NCBI RefSeq assembly: GCF_039993895.1
Contig: NZ_CP121194.1
Coordinates: 2,666,001 to 2,730,000, forward strand
Source: Edaphobacter paludis
GTDB taxonomy: Bacteria > Acidobacteriota > Terriglobia > Terriglobales > Acidobacteriaceae
Direction: 5' to 3'
DNA length: 64,000 nt
The stretch's first letter is position 1. Each line of letters begins with the position of its first letter. The notes below the pieces were generated by a model. It was not told where the DNA came from. It saw only the letters and a program-made list of their open reading frames with translations, and made no database searches. Shown piece after piece: positions 18,719-27,407 of this stretch. A program made the position numbers and the translations under genes.

Positions 18719-19990
18719 ATGGCCCAGGCAAGAGAACAGTCCGTCTTCCAATCGATGAGTCGAGCCAGAACTCAGCTCGCCCGGCGCTTCCGCCAGATCC
18801 CCCAACTCCTGCGAACCGAAGGACTCACCGCCGTCTCCGACCGCATCCGAAGAGTCGCCGCCCAACGCCTCACGCCCGCCCGTGTGATCTCGCCCGTCCG
18901 CCGCGCCGACATCATGGCCGTCGACCTCTCCCACCCCTTCGAATATTCCATCCCAACGTTTAACCCCGGGCAGCCGCTTACCGCCAACTGGGTCATCACT
19001 CCGCCAGCTCTAGGCTCTGGAGGCCATACCACCCTCTTCCGCATGGTGCGCTATCTGGAAGCACATGGCTATCGCAACCGCATCTACTTCTACGACCCAT
19101 ATGGCGGCGACCACCTCTATTACGAGTCCATCGTCCGCAACTACTATCACTTCCACGGCCCCGTCGCCAGCGTCGACCGGGGTATGGAAGATGCTCACAT
19201 TGTCTTCGCCACAAGCTGGCCGACGGCCTATCCGGTCTTCAACTCACGTTGCGGAGGAAAACGCTTCTACTTCGTCCAGGACTTCGAACCCTTCTTCTAT
19301 CCTGTCGGAAGCACCAGCTCTTTAGCCGAGAACACCTACCGCATGGGATTTCACGGCATCGGCATCGGCAGCTGCTTCGCCGAGAAACTCACCAGCGAAT
19401 TCGGCATGACCATCGACACCTTCAACTATGGCTGCGACATCTCGCAATACCACCGCTCCCCGAATAGTCCACGCTCGGGAATCGTCTTCTATGCCCGCCG
19501 TGACAACGCGCGCCGCGGTCTGGAACTTGGCCTCATGGCACTCGAAGTCTTCGCCAGCCGCAATCCAGAAGTAGAAATTCACATCTATGGCGATACGATC
19601 GGAAAGCAGCCCTTCTCCTTCACCGATCACGGCCGCCTCAGCCCCGCCGAGCTCAACCTCCTCTACAACCGCTGCTACGCCGGGCTCAGCCTCTCCTTCA
19701 CGAACGTCTCCCTGGTCGCACTGGAGATGCTCGCCGCCGGCTGCATTCCCGTCGTCAACGATACCCCGCAGGTTCGCACCGACCTCGATAATCCCTTCGT
19801 CGCCTACGCTCTTCCTTACCCGCAGGCGCTCTCAGCACAGCTCGAAGCTGTTCTCGCCAACCAGGACTTCGAGTTCCTCTCCTCTGCCGCAGCCTCCTCC
19901 GTCCACGCCACAAGCTGGGAGGAAGCTGGGGCCGAGATCGATCGAATCCTGCGCCGGGCCATGCGCATCGATGCCAAATGCATCCGCTAA
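18719..19990 (+). CDS. Glycosyltransferase of the WsaF-like GT4 type
   Basis: 423 residues. The start at 18719 has AGGA five bases upstream; two ATG codons at 18689 and 18701 lack this. After a basic helical N-terminus the protein has NWVITPPALGSGGHTTLFRMVRYL, FYFVQDFEPFFY, and a C-terminal donor site with FYARRDNARRGLELG and SLSFTNVSLVALEMLAAGCIPVV. This matches GT4 enzymes related to WsaF, a rhamnosyltransferase of S-layer glycan synthesis. It is the last gene of the EPS locus; 155 bp without visible structure separate it from the ABC permeases. Confidence 0.8.
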   Translation: MAQAREQSVFQSMSRARTQLARRFRQIPQLLRTEGLTAVSDRIRRVAAQRLTPARVISPVRRADIMAVDLSHPFEYSIPTFNPGQPLTANWVITPPALGSGGHTTLFRMVRYLEAHGYRNRIYFYDPYGGDHLYYESIVRNYYHFHGPVASVDRGMEDAHIVFATSWPTAYPVFNSRCGGKRFYFVQDFEPFFYPVGSTSSLAENTYRMGFHGIGIGSCFAEKLTSEFGMTIDTFNYGCDISQYHRSPNSPRSGIVFYARRDNARRGLELGLMALEVFASRNPEVEIHIYGDTIGKQPFSFTDHGRLSPAELNLLYNRCYAGLSLSFTNVSLVALEMLAAGCIPVVNDTPQVRTDLDNPFVAYALPYPQALSAQLEAVLANQDFEFLSSAAASSVHATSWEEAGAEIDRILRRAMRIDAKCIR

Positions 19991-20145
19991 CCCGTTTGAC
20001 GCCGAAAGAGATGGCCTTGCATCGGTGGATCTAAAGGGATTCTCATCCTCACGCATAGAGCTCACGGAGGGGGACTTAGGAACTTTCCAGCCTGAAGCGC
20101 GTATATAGAATCAGTCCGCCTCTTTTCAACGGATAATGATTGCCT

Positions 20146-21399
20146 ATGCCTATACGCGAGATATTCAAGCAGACTATATCTGCACTTTGGGAGAGCAAGC
20201 TTCGCAGCTTTCTCACCATGTTCGGAATCGTTTGGGGCATTACATCGGTGATTCTGCTGGTTGGGTTAGGGATCGGCTTCAACGTTGACCAGAAAGAACA
20301 CCTGCGAAGCATCGGCACAGATATTGCAATTATCTTCGGCGGCAAAACAGGAATGCAGGCTGGCGGTTATGCAGCCGGTCGTGACATCCGACTCACCGTA
20401 GACGATGCCATTGCCATTCGGGATCAGGCACCGTTGGTCAAAACCGTTAGCCCTGAGATTCGGCGGACCGCATCTGAAGTCAGCCAGTGGAATGCTGCCT
20501 CGCGTCCCGTTCGCGGCGTCTGGCCGGAGTATCAACGCTTTCGTTCTCTCACTGTCGATCAGGGACGGCTGATGACCGATGAAGACGAAGCGAATGGGCG
20601 ACGCGTCATTCTGCTGGGAGCCGACGCAAACCGCCAGCTTTTTCCAGGCAAAGCTGTCATCGGACAGAAGATGATGGTGGCTGGGTACGAGTACACAGTC
20701 ATCGGTGTGCTCGCCAAGAAGAAACAGAACGGCAGCTACGGAAGTGGACCGGATAACACCCAACTGTTCGCACCGTACTCTGCCATGGCACGCGACTTTC
20801 CGCCGACGGACCCTGGCATCGAGCGCGGATATGTCAATAACATCGTCATTGAGCCTGTCTCGCCCGATCTGCATGAGAAGGCTCTCGACGAGGTGAAGCG
20901 AATTATCGCTATACGCCATCACTACGACCCTGAAGATAAGGAAGCTCTATGGATCTGGGACACGCTCGAGGGGTCCAAGTTTACTGAGCGCATCTTCTCG
21001 GTAATGACCTTCTTCTTCGGTGCAGTTGCCTTGTTGACGCTGGCGCTAGGCGGCATTGGCGTGATGAACATCATGCTGGTCGCTGTCACCGAACGAACGC
21101 GAGAGATCGGCGTTCGCAAGGCGCTAGGTGCTACTGCGGTAGACATTCGGCGGCAGTTTCTAGCCGAGTCGGCGATCATAACCATCGTCAGCGGCCTTAC
21201 CGGCCTGACGGTTGGCGTCGGAGTGTGCCTGCTGATGCGGCTGGTACCACTTCCTGATTTTGTGCCTCATCCGGTGATCTCTCCCATCGCGATCGGGGCT
21301 TCCCTTGCGACTCTTACGGTCATTACGCTCTTCGCGGGCACGTATCCCGCGTTGCGTGCGGCCAATCTCAGCCCGATGGAATGCCTGCGAACGGAGTAG
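20146..21399 (+). CDS. MacB-type ABC transporter permease (1 of 2)
   Basis: 417 residues. One membrane helix at the N-terminus (MFGIVWGITSVILLVGLGIG), a ~220-residue periplasmic MacB-PCD domain, then three C-terminal helices with the FtsX-core signature GGIGVMNIMLVAVTERTREIGVRKALGA. No nucleotide-binding domain is fused, unlike E. coli MacB. The matching ATPase is at 28912 in this window. Such permeases use ATP-driven periplasmic motion to push substrates out with an adaptor and outer-membrane channel. ATG 20146 is preferred over TTG 20140. Confidence 0.87.
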   Translation: MPIREIFKQTISALWESKLRSFLTMFGIVWGITSVILLVGLGIGFNVDQKEHLRSIGTDIAIIFGGKTGMQAGGYAAGRDIRLTVDDAIAIRDQAPLVKTVSPEIRRTASEVSQWNAASRPVRGVWPEYQRFRSLTVDQGRLMTDEDEANGRRVILLGADANRQLFPGKAVIGQKMMVAGYEYTVIGVLAKKKQNGSYGSGPDNTQLFAPYSAMARDFPPTDPGIERGYVNNIVIEPVSPDLHEKALDEVKRIIAIRHHYDPEDKEALWIWDTLEGSKFTERIFSVMTFFFGAVALLTLALGGIGVMNIMLVAVTERTREIGVRKALGATAVDIRRQFLAESAIITIVSGLTGLTVGVGVCLLMRLVPLPDFVPHPVISPIAIGASLATLTVITLFAGTYPALRAANLSPMECLRTE

Positions 21400-21401
21400 C
21401 G

Positions 21402-22658
21402 ATGAACATCGGTGAGATTATCCGTCAAAGTATCGACTCCCTTCTGCGCAATCGCCTGCGCTCTGGATTGACCATGCTTGGTATCGTGTGGGGGCTGGTA
21501 ACAGTTGTCCTTCTGCTGAGCTATGGAAGGAGCCTTGGACAGGAGGTGATGAACGGGTTTCTTGGACTGGGCGATAACGTCATTATGGTCTGGGGCGGCC
21601 AGACGAGCATGCAGGCCGGTGGCGAACGAGCAGGCCAGAAGGTCAAGTTCCGCGATGGAGATACCGAGGCCGTTCGCGATACAGTCCCGTTTCTCAGGGC
21701 GGTGAGCTCCGAGACGGACGATGCGTTCAGCTTCAAGTACGGAGCCAAGGTCGTAAATATTCAGAGCAAAGCCATTGAATATCCCTACGGAGGGATGCGC
21801 CGGCTCAAGGTTGAGGAAGGCCGGTACTTCGAGCCGGCGGACTTCAGCGACCATCGGCAGGTGGTTATCTTCGGTGCTCATGCAGCACAGAAGCTCTTCA
21901 ACGGATTTCCTCCCGTCGGTGAATCGGTAAATATTGAGGGCCACGTCTTTCAGGTCATCGGCGTCTTGCAGAACAAGATTCAGGACTCTTCTAACAATGG
22001 TCCCGATAACGAAAATGCCTTCATTCCCTTCGGCATGATGCGGCTGCTGAGAAATCAGCGGGACCCGGACAGCATCGTGTTCCAGCCCGTCTCAGGCGAC
22101 ATGCATCTCAAGGCGATTCAGGCTGTTCGGGCGGTGTTGGCACAGCGCCATCACTTTGATCCCAAAGACGACAAGGCGATCGGCGATTGGGACACCGTGG
22201 CCGACTCGGCGGAGATCATGCAGTTCAGCACGGCGCTCGAACTTCTGCTCGGCATCATTGGAGCGATGACGCTGGGCGTAGGCGGCGTGGGCGTGATGAA
22301 TATCATGCTCGTCTCTGTTACCGAGCGCACTCGGGAGATTGGCCTGCTCAAGGCGCTTGGCGCGCGACGGCGTGACATTCTCTCTCAATTTTTGTTGGAG
22401 AGCCTTACGCTGACGTTTATTGCCGGGGCAGCCGGGATGATGATTGCGGTTGCTGTGGCTTACATGATTCCAGCCATGCCGCTCTATTCCGATATCTATA
22501 AGACGGCGAACCACGAAGGCGACATCATTCTGCGCGCTTCGCCGGAGGTGATGCTGATCTCGTTCGGCATTCTGGCCGTCGTCGGCATCGTGTCCGGGCT
22601 GCTGCCCGCCATTCGCGCAGCGCATATGGATCCGGTCGTAGCGCTACGGCATGAGTAG
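21402..22658 (+). CDS. MacB-type ABC transporter permease (2 of 2)
   Basis: 418 residues with the same layout as its neighbour: N-terminal helix (LTMLGIVWGLVTVVLLLSYG), periplasmic domain, and three C-terminal helices with GGVGVMNIMLVSVTERTREIGLLKALGA. GGAG overlapping the previous stop serves as ribosome site for ATG 21402, so the pair is translated as a unit. The two are similar but clearly diverged, suggesting a heterodimeric permease. The stop lies only 3 bases from the end of the convergent gene on the other strand. Confidence 0.87.
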   Translation: MNIGEIIRQSIDSLLRNRLRSGLTMLGIVWGLVTVVLLLSYGRSLGQEVMNGFLGLGDNVIMVWGGQTSMQAGGERAGQKVKFRDGDTEAVRDTVPFLRAVSSETDDAFSFKYGAKVVNIQSKAIEYPYGGMRRLKVEEGRYFEPADFSDHRQVVIFGAHAAQKLFNGFPPVGESVNIEGHVFQVIGVLQNKIQDSSNNGPDNENAFIPFGMMRLLRNQRDPDSIVFQPVSGDMHLKAIQAVRAVLAQRHHFDPKDDKAIGDWDTVADSAEIMQFSTALELLLGIIGAMTLGVGGVGVMNIMLVSVTERTREIGLLKALGARRRDILSQFLLESLTLTFIAGAAGMMIAVAVAYMIPAMPLYSDIYKTANHEGDIILRASPEVMLISFGILAVVGIVSGLLPAIRAAHMDPVVALRHE

Positions 22659-22661
22659 CTC

Positions 22662-22925
22662 TCAGTTGGCAGGACGATAGCGAATCTGCCCGTCATCCAG
22701 AAAATACTCTGCGGAACATCTTTCCGAGCCGCAGATCATGGACGCATTTCCCATGCACTGCTGCCGGGTGATGAGTCCGAGAGAGCCACAGGTGGGACAG
22801 GCGAGGACGGCGCAGTAAGGGTTCTCCGCCTTGCCCAGTTCGCCAGTTTGTTCCAGCATGAATAACGTACCCGGCTGCATCTGCTCGGGAATCCAAACAT
22901 CCAGTAGGTTCAGCTCCGCTGTCAT
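22662..22925 (-). CDS. Small zinc-ribbon-like protein, unknown function
   Basis: 87 residues from ATG 22925, supported by AGAGAGG 6 bases upstream. It has a CPTCGS pair near residue 45 and later QQCMGNASMICGSERCSAEYF, so four or more cysteines could bind a metal. The end reads DDGQIRYRPAN. I do not recognise the family. It stands between the second permease and the barrel-protein gene. An inverted repeat (GCACCA/TGGTGC) lies about 27 bases upstream of the start. Confidence 0.6.
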   Translation of the reverse strand: MTAELNLLDVWIPEQMQPGTLFMLEQTGELGKAENPYCAVLACPTCGSLGLITRQQCMGNASMICGSERCSAEYFLDDGQIRYRPAN

Positions 22926-22952
22926 AGCTTGCCTCTCTACGGTTGTTATTCT

Positions 22953-22968
22953 GCACCACTTCTGGTGC
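22953..22968 (-). promoter_or_regulatory. Inverted repeat upstream of the zinc-ribbon gene
   Basis: GCACCA-cttc-TGGTGC, flanked by TTCT on one side and AGAA on the other (22949-22974), giving a near-symmetric 26-bp site. Its inner edge is 27 bases before the start codon at 22925. It could be an operator or a 5'-leader hairpin. Confidence 0.35.
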
Positions 22969-22974
22969 ACAGAA

Positions 22975-23390
22975 TATCTGATTCCGTGCGCATGTCAACA
23001 TGCATTTGTGAACTGGATTACGTCGTGAGGAAATCGCTCCTAGAAGTATCCCCCCCCCACCTGATTCGATAAAGCATCTCGATTCAACGGTTTAGCGCTG
23101 AAGTCTAAAGGCAAAGTCTTCATTCCAGAGGATTTACAGGCAAAGTATTCTTTATAAAGGAGTTAACCTGAGCAATCTTTGCCGAGCCTATCTTGTACTC
23201 TCTACTTCTTCTATTTTACGGGAATGGTGAAAACTGTTTTGCAATCTATATCTTTATTGTTTTGTTTGATTTAGATAGATTTGGGGCTTGACAGGTAATT
23301 TGCTGGGTTTTTTTGACGATTGAGTCGGAGTCGCGGGAAGAGGAACGAGGGAAACCTTTGACTCCTTTATGCCACATGTAGGAGGACATA
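22975..23390. other. Non-coding stretch between divergent/convergent units
   Basis: AT-rich DNA with no coding frame that looks real. It holds a run of nine C (23050-23058) and two similar short words (AGGCAAAGT at about 23109 and 23140). No promoter could be assigned with confidence. Confidence 0.4.
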
Positions 23391-23411
23391 CCCAAGGGCT
23401 GAAGCCTTGGG
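23391..23411 (-). terminator. Strong hairpin downstream of the barrel-protein gene
   Basis: CCCAAGG and CCTTGGG form a 7-bp perfect stem around a 7-nt loop. It lies about 95 bases past the stop of the minus-strand gene ending at 23505. There is no T-run, so it may be a repeat-type palindrome rather than a true terminator. Confidence 0.4.
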
Positions 23412-23470
23412 GTACCCAGCAGCAAAATATGATTCGTAAGCCACTCACCAGAGGTAACCCCAACAGCAGG

Positions 23471-23491
23471 TTCCTCCGCTTCGCTGCGGAA
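23471..23491. repeat. Short palindromic element (TTCCTCCGCTTCGCTGCGGAA)
   Basis: TCCGC and GCGGA (23475-23479 and 23486-23490) enclose a 6-nt loop, and the outer TTCC/GGAA letters extend the symmetry. It lies just past the stop of the gene ending at 23505. Very similar short elements are, to my knowledge, common between genes in Terriglobia; only one clear copy is seen here. Confidence 0.4.
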
Positions 23492-23504
23492 TGACGAACA
23501 AAAA

Positions 23505-25271
23505 CTAAAAGGTGAAGGCGAGGCCGGCCTGGAGAGCGCGCGGAGATTGGGCGAGGAAGAGGGTCTTGCCGTCGGCAGAGAGGAAGGGTCGGTAGCCCTG
23601 GGAGAGCAGGTTGGTCACATCTACCGTTGCTTCGAGCCCCGGAGGCAGGAGGTTGCCAAACTTGATCGCCTGGCGCAGATAGCAACTGAGATAGGCTTGA
23701 TCGCTGAACGCTCCGTAGGGGTTGACTGCTGTCACCATGCGCATCGGTTGCCAGCGGTAGGCCGCGCGAACTCTGGTCCCGCTCCGAAGTATCCTTCCCT
23801 TCACCGCGAGCGTAGCCGTCTGGGACATCAGCGGCTTGAGTTCGGTGGGCATGTCCTGCAACGTGAGCACCTCATCGTCGTCCTTCGCCGTGAGTGCAGC
23901 GCCTGTGCTGTATTCCAGGGCTACCCACATGTTCGTGGTGATCGGCTCGGACAACATGAGATTCATTCCCTGAGTCTTGTATCCCGAGTTGAGAAGACGG
24001 AAGCTGCCGGTGGTCTGGTCTGCCAAAACGCCCCCAGCAGGCGACTCGTCAGCCTGGGCGATATCGGACGCGCTGAGAGAGCCGCCGCCTTCGACCATCA
24101 CCTGATTGAGCGAATCGAGATAGTACGCAAGCTGAATGAGACCGGGGCCAAGCTTACGACCGATGGCAAATTCCTGATGCAGGCCGCTTTCGGTACGCAT
24201 ACGGTTCTGCGAGGTTACCGCAACCGGCGTCTCCTGCTGCACGGTGTTGAGTCCCGCGTAAGATTGCAGATCGCGGGAGGTCGCCATGCGATAGCCGATC
24301 GTCCAGTCCTCCGAGGGGTGAGTGGTCACCTTGAGGAAGGGACGCGAGGCTAGGGCGTAGCCTGCGGTGTGGACGACATAGAGGATGCCCCCTACCTCGA
24401 CGTCTGCGGCATCGCCAATCTGCATCTTCTCCGCGCTGGCTAGCTGGAAGGTCTGCAGGCCGGACGCGTTCTCCGCGCCGAGCATCTCCGGGTGGGACTG
24501 ATAGCTTGCGACCAAACGGCTGGAGCCGGCGAAACCTCGTCGCCGCTCGAAGCCTGAAGCGATGTTCATGGAAGGTGAACCCATCCACGGTCCAAGCCCC
24601 GTCCCAATGTCAGCGCGGACGACCATGCCTGAGCCATCGTCGAGCACGCGGTCCAGGGTAACGATGTTGTGAACACCACCGTTGGCAAAGCCGCCGTCGC
24701 CACTGCTGACAGCTGCTCGAATGCGAGAAGACGGGGTGGAGGATTCGGTCGAACTGGAGGAGATCGACATCACATTGCCGTCGTCGGCAGCCATTCGAAG
24801 GATGGGGCGGTTGACGGCGGAACGCAGCGTCCACTTCCAGTCGTCGCCGGGCTCGTCTGCCTTGCGACGCTCGGCGGGCAGCCATGTCGTCGCATCGAAG
24901 ATGGTATTCAGGGTGAGATTGACGATCGCCTGGGCACCGGGACGAAGGTGAAGATCGCCACGCGTGGTCGGCACAAAGAGGACGGCGGTAGCTCGAACCT
25001 GATATTTGCCAGGAACCAAACGGGTGATGAGGTAGCGGCCGTGAAGATCGGTAAATGCAGTGCCCACAAGAGCGGAGTTACCCGCCAACACCTGAACCAG
25101 AGCACCCATCTGGGCGACGCCGTCGGCATCGCGAACGACGCCGGAGACCGTAGCACCAGGACCCACAGCTAGGCACACCGATGCGGTGGATAGCATCAGA
25201 GCCAGAAGCGCGATCTTCACCTGGAATCGTTGCACAGCGTTTGCTTTCTGCGCGTCGACGGCAAACTCCAT
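23505..25271 (-). CDS. Outer-membrane barrel protein with carboxypeptidase-regulatory-like domain
   Basis: 588 residues from ATG 25271 (a GTG at 25325 is possible). A signal-like helix (KIALLALMLSTASVCLA) precedes a carboxypeptidase regulatory-like fold: ATVSGVVRDADGVAQMGALVQVL, TDLHGRYLITRLVPGKYQVRA. The rest is beta-rich with alternating aromatic residues and ends in LAFTF, a terminal Phe typical of outer-membrane barrels handled by BamA. It resembles Acidobacterial TonB-receptor-like proteins but is short, and I see no TonB box or clear plug. It sits between the two parts of a MacAB-type system; a link as outer-membrane partner is only a possibility. Confidence 0.65.
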   Translation of the reverse strand: MEFAVDAQKANAVQRFQVKIALLALMLSTASVCLAVGPGATVSGVVRDADGVAQMGALVQVLAGNSALVGTAFTDLHGRYLITRLVPGKYQVRATAVLFVPTTRGDLHLRPGAQAIVNLTLNTIFDATTWLPAERRKADEPGDDWKWTLRSAVNRPILRMAADDGNVMSISSSSTESSTPSSRIRAAVSSGDGGFANGGVHNIVTLDRVLDDGSGMVVRADIGTGLGPWMGSPSMNIASGFERRRGFAGSSRLVASYQSHPEMLGAENASGLQTFQLASAEKMQIGDAADVEVGGILYVVHTAGYALASRPFLKVTTHPSEDWTIGYRMATSRDLQSYAGLNTVQQETPVAVTSQNRMRTESGLHQEFAIGRKLGPGLIQLAYYLDSLNQVMVEGGGSLSASDIAQADESPAGGVLADQTTGSFRLLNSGYKTQGMNLMLSEPITTNMWVALEYSTGAALTAKDDDEVLTLQDMPTELKPLMSQTATLAVKGRILRSGTRVRAAYRWQPMRMVTAVNPYGAFSDQAYLSCYLRQAIKFGNLLPPGLEATVDVTNLLSQGYRPFLSADGKTLFLAQSPRALQAGLAFTF

Positions 25272-25381
25272 AACGTAATTGCACCCGGTACAAGGAGGGT
25301 GCTGTTTTACAGGCTGCCCTGCCACCGCTTATCGCCCTGTTGCATCCACGTAAGCATGTGGCTCTTTCCGTGCAGACTGCG

Positions 25382-27115
25382 CTATTCCACTACAAACGGT
25401 GCAGATTCTGCGATCTGCTGCTTGGTGATTCCATCATCGACCTTGATGGTCACCTTATACTTGCCGGGCGCGAGGCTGGCAAGCGGCATACTCTTTTCCA
25501 GCGTCACCTGATCAGCGTTCGGGTTGGTCTTGGCGGTAAGTTCCTGCGTCTGCAGAACCGTCTGGTTCGTGCCCGTATTCACAATCTGGTAGTCGATGGT
25601 GGCATCGTTTTTCTTGCTCTTCTCGTCGATACCGAGGTTATAGACCTGCATCCAGAAATTCAAGTTCTGCGCCCGGTGGAATGTGACCGGAACGGCCAAC
25701 TCAGTCGGCACGCGGGGGCGAATGCGAGTGTCGCCGATGACAAAGTTGCCAGCGCCGATATCCCGGGAAGGCACATGCTCCATCTCGTCGGCCAGAATCA
25801 GCGAAGATGAGGCAAGGTGATCGTCGTCATACTTGGGCACGTTGATGCTGCGCTTCCATCGACCGATGTGGTCTGGGCTGTTGACGTCCTTGATTGCGAT
25901 GTCGACTTTATACAAGCCGGGCCGCAATGGCAGCGCCTTCCAATAGACGGAGACGTTGTTCTGGGTACGGGCTAGCAGCTCGCTTGGAACCTGAACATTG
26001 ACGGTGTCCTCAAAGGTCTGGATTGGCCGGTCATTGAGGTTGGAGACACGTCCGAGGATATTGACCGTGCCAGTGGCGACGCCGTCCTTGTTGCTGAAGG
26101 TGATGTCGCCGTTGCGAATTTGCAGGGTCAACGGAACAAGCACGGTATCGTTGGTGATCTTGACGTAGTCGGTACGAACGCTGAAGAGGAAGGGTGGGCC
26201 GGTGAGAATCTTGGAAGTCGCCATGAACGACTCAAGATCCTTGAACTTGATAACAGGGGGGGCCATCAGCTTGGCGTATTGATCGAGCCGGTCGAACTGC
26301 TTGCTCTGGTTCTGCGACGACATGGGGCCGGTGCCAAGCTGCTCGAGGCCTCCACCTGAGAAGCGGTCTGCCTTCTTGGCCTGCCCCTCTTGTTCATACA
26401 TGGTGAGGCCGGCTCCGGGAACGTGCTTGAGCGCGTCCTTCTCGGAACGGTCGAGGGTCATGTGGTAGGCGCCGCACATGCAGGTATCCACAAACTCGAT
26501 GTCGATGTTGTCGCCGATACCGGCCAGATAGCGATAGTGCCAGACTTCAAACGGGAAGGTCGAGGTCTCGCCGCCGCCCTCATCCATGGGCCGCTCGTAG
26601 TTGCCGCCGCTGGGATGGGAGTCAATGCTGTCGGGCTTGCCGTACGCGATATAGATGTGGCCGCGGTCTGTCTTCCAACCGGGCATGCCCGCTGCGAAGT
26701 GTTCATTCGCATAGGCAATGCGGGCATAGTGCTCTTCTTTGTACTCATTCTCCGGGGAATCCGGATTCGGGTTGCGGCGGAGCCAGAAGTTCTCGATGAA
26801 GGAGTCGCGCTCCTCATCATTGCTCAGGTTTTTGAAGGCCCTCATCTCCTGGTCGGTGATGATCCATCGGACGTCTTCGTCAAGCCACTTCTTATAGACG
26901 CCGTGCAGTTCGCCGCGCAGTTCCTTCTGCTGGGCGCGCTTTTCCTTATCGGTCAACTGACGCTTGAGCGGGTCGGGCTTTTCCACATTGGAAGGCTGGG
27001 CCTTTCCGTCGATATCGGGAAGAGCGCTATTCGTGTTTTGAGCCGGCAAAGCACTTGCCCCCATCGTCAAGAACAGAAAAGCTGTGATCGAAACGAGGCG
27101 GCGTGACGTATTCAT
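25382..27115 (-). CDS. GWxTD domain-containing exported protein
   Basis: 577 residues. Signal peptide RRLVSITAFLFLTMGASALPAQ, then a charged segment (KEKRAQQKELRGEL) and the core GWxTD domain with SFIENFWLRRNPNPDSPENEY and GWKTDRGHIYIAYGKPDSI. The C-terminal half is beta-rich and immunoglobulin-like. The family is found mainly in Acidobacteria and Bacteroidetes; its function is not established. ATG 27115 is chosen; a TTG at 27142 is possible. It is divergently placed from the adaptor gene at 27408, sharing a 292-bp intergenic region. Confidence 0.82.
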   Translation of the reverse strand: MNTSRRLVSITAFLFLTMGASALPAQNTNSALPDIDGKAQPSNVEKPDPLKRQLTDKEKRAQQKELRGELHGVYKKWLDEDVRWIITDQEMRAFKNLSNDEERDSFIENFWLRRNPNPDSPENEYKEEHYARIAYANEHFAAGMPGWKTDRGHIYIAYGKPDSIDSHPSGGNYERPMDEGGGETSTFPFEVWHYRYLAGIGDNIDIEFVDTCMCGAYHMTLDRSEKDALKHVPGAGLTMYEQEGQAKKADRFSGGGLEQLGTGPMSSQNQSKQFDRLDQYAKLMAPPVIKFKDLESFMATSKILTGPPFLFSVRTDYVKITNDTVLVPLTLQIRNGDITFSNKDGVATGTVNILGRVSNLNDRPIQTFEDTVNVQVPSELLARTQNNVSVYWKALPLRPGLYKVDIAIKDVNSPDHIGRWKRSINVPKYDDDHLASSSLILADEMEHVPSRDIGAGNFVIGDTRIRPRVPTELAVPVTFHRAQNLNFWMQVYNLGIDEKSKKNDATIDYQIVNTGTNQTVLQTQELTAKTNPNADQVTLEKSMPLASLAPGKYKVTIKVDDGITKQQIAESAPFVVE

Positions 27116-27407
27116 AAATAGGGCAGTGCTCCTGTTAACCAATCTGTATTGTAGAGCGGTTACTTAGCCGATACAAGAGGGTGGAATCTGACTTCTACCC
27201 TGCTATTATCCTCGGTGATCGTCGGAGGACGTTTACTATTCATTGCCGCGGAGATAGCTGCTATTCTTCTCCCTATCCTTATTAAGCCGCGTTGGCTGTG
27301 TAAGAAGTCCAATGGAACTGTATATGCATCCTTTTCGTATGATTCTCTGACAGGCCACTCCCAATGCGCGCAGACAGGGTGATTCCGGTCCGCGAAAGAA
27401 AGCAGCA

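Noticed and set aside
23050-23058. Run of nine C as a phase-variation tract
   Set aside because: It is in non-coding DNA far from a start codon or promoter I can identify.
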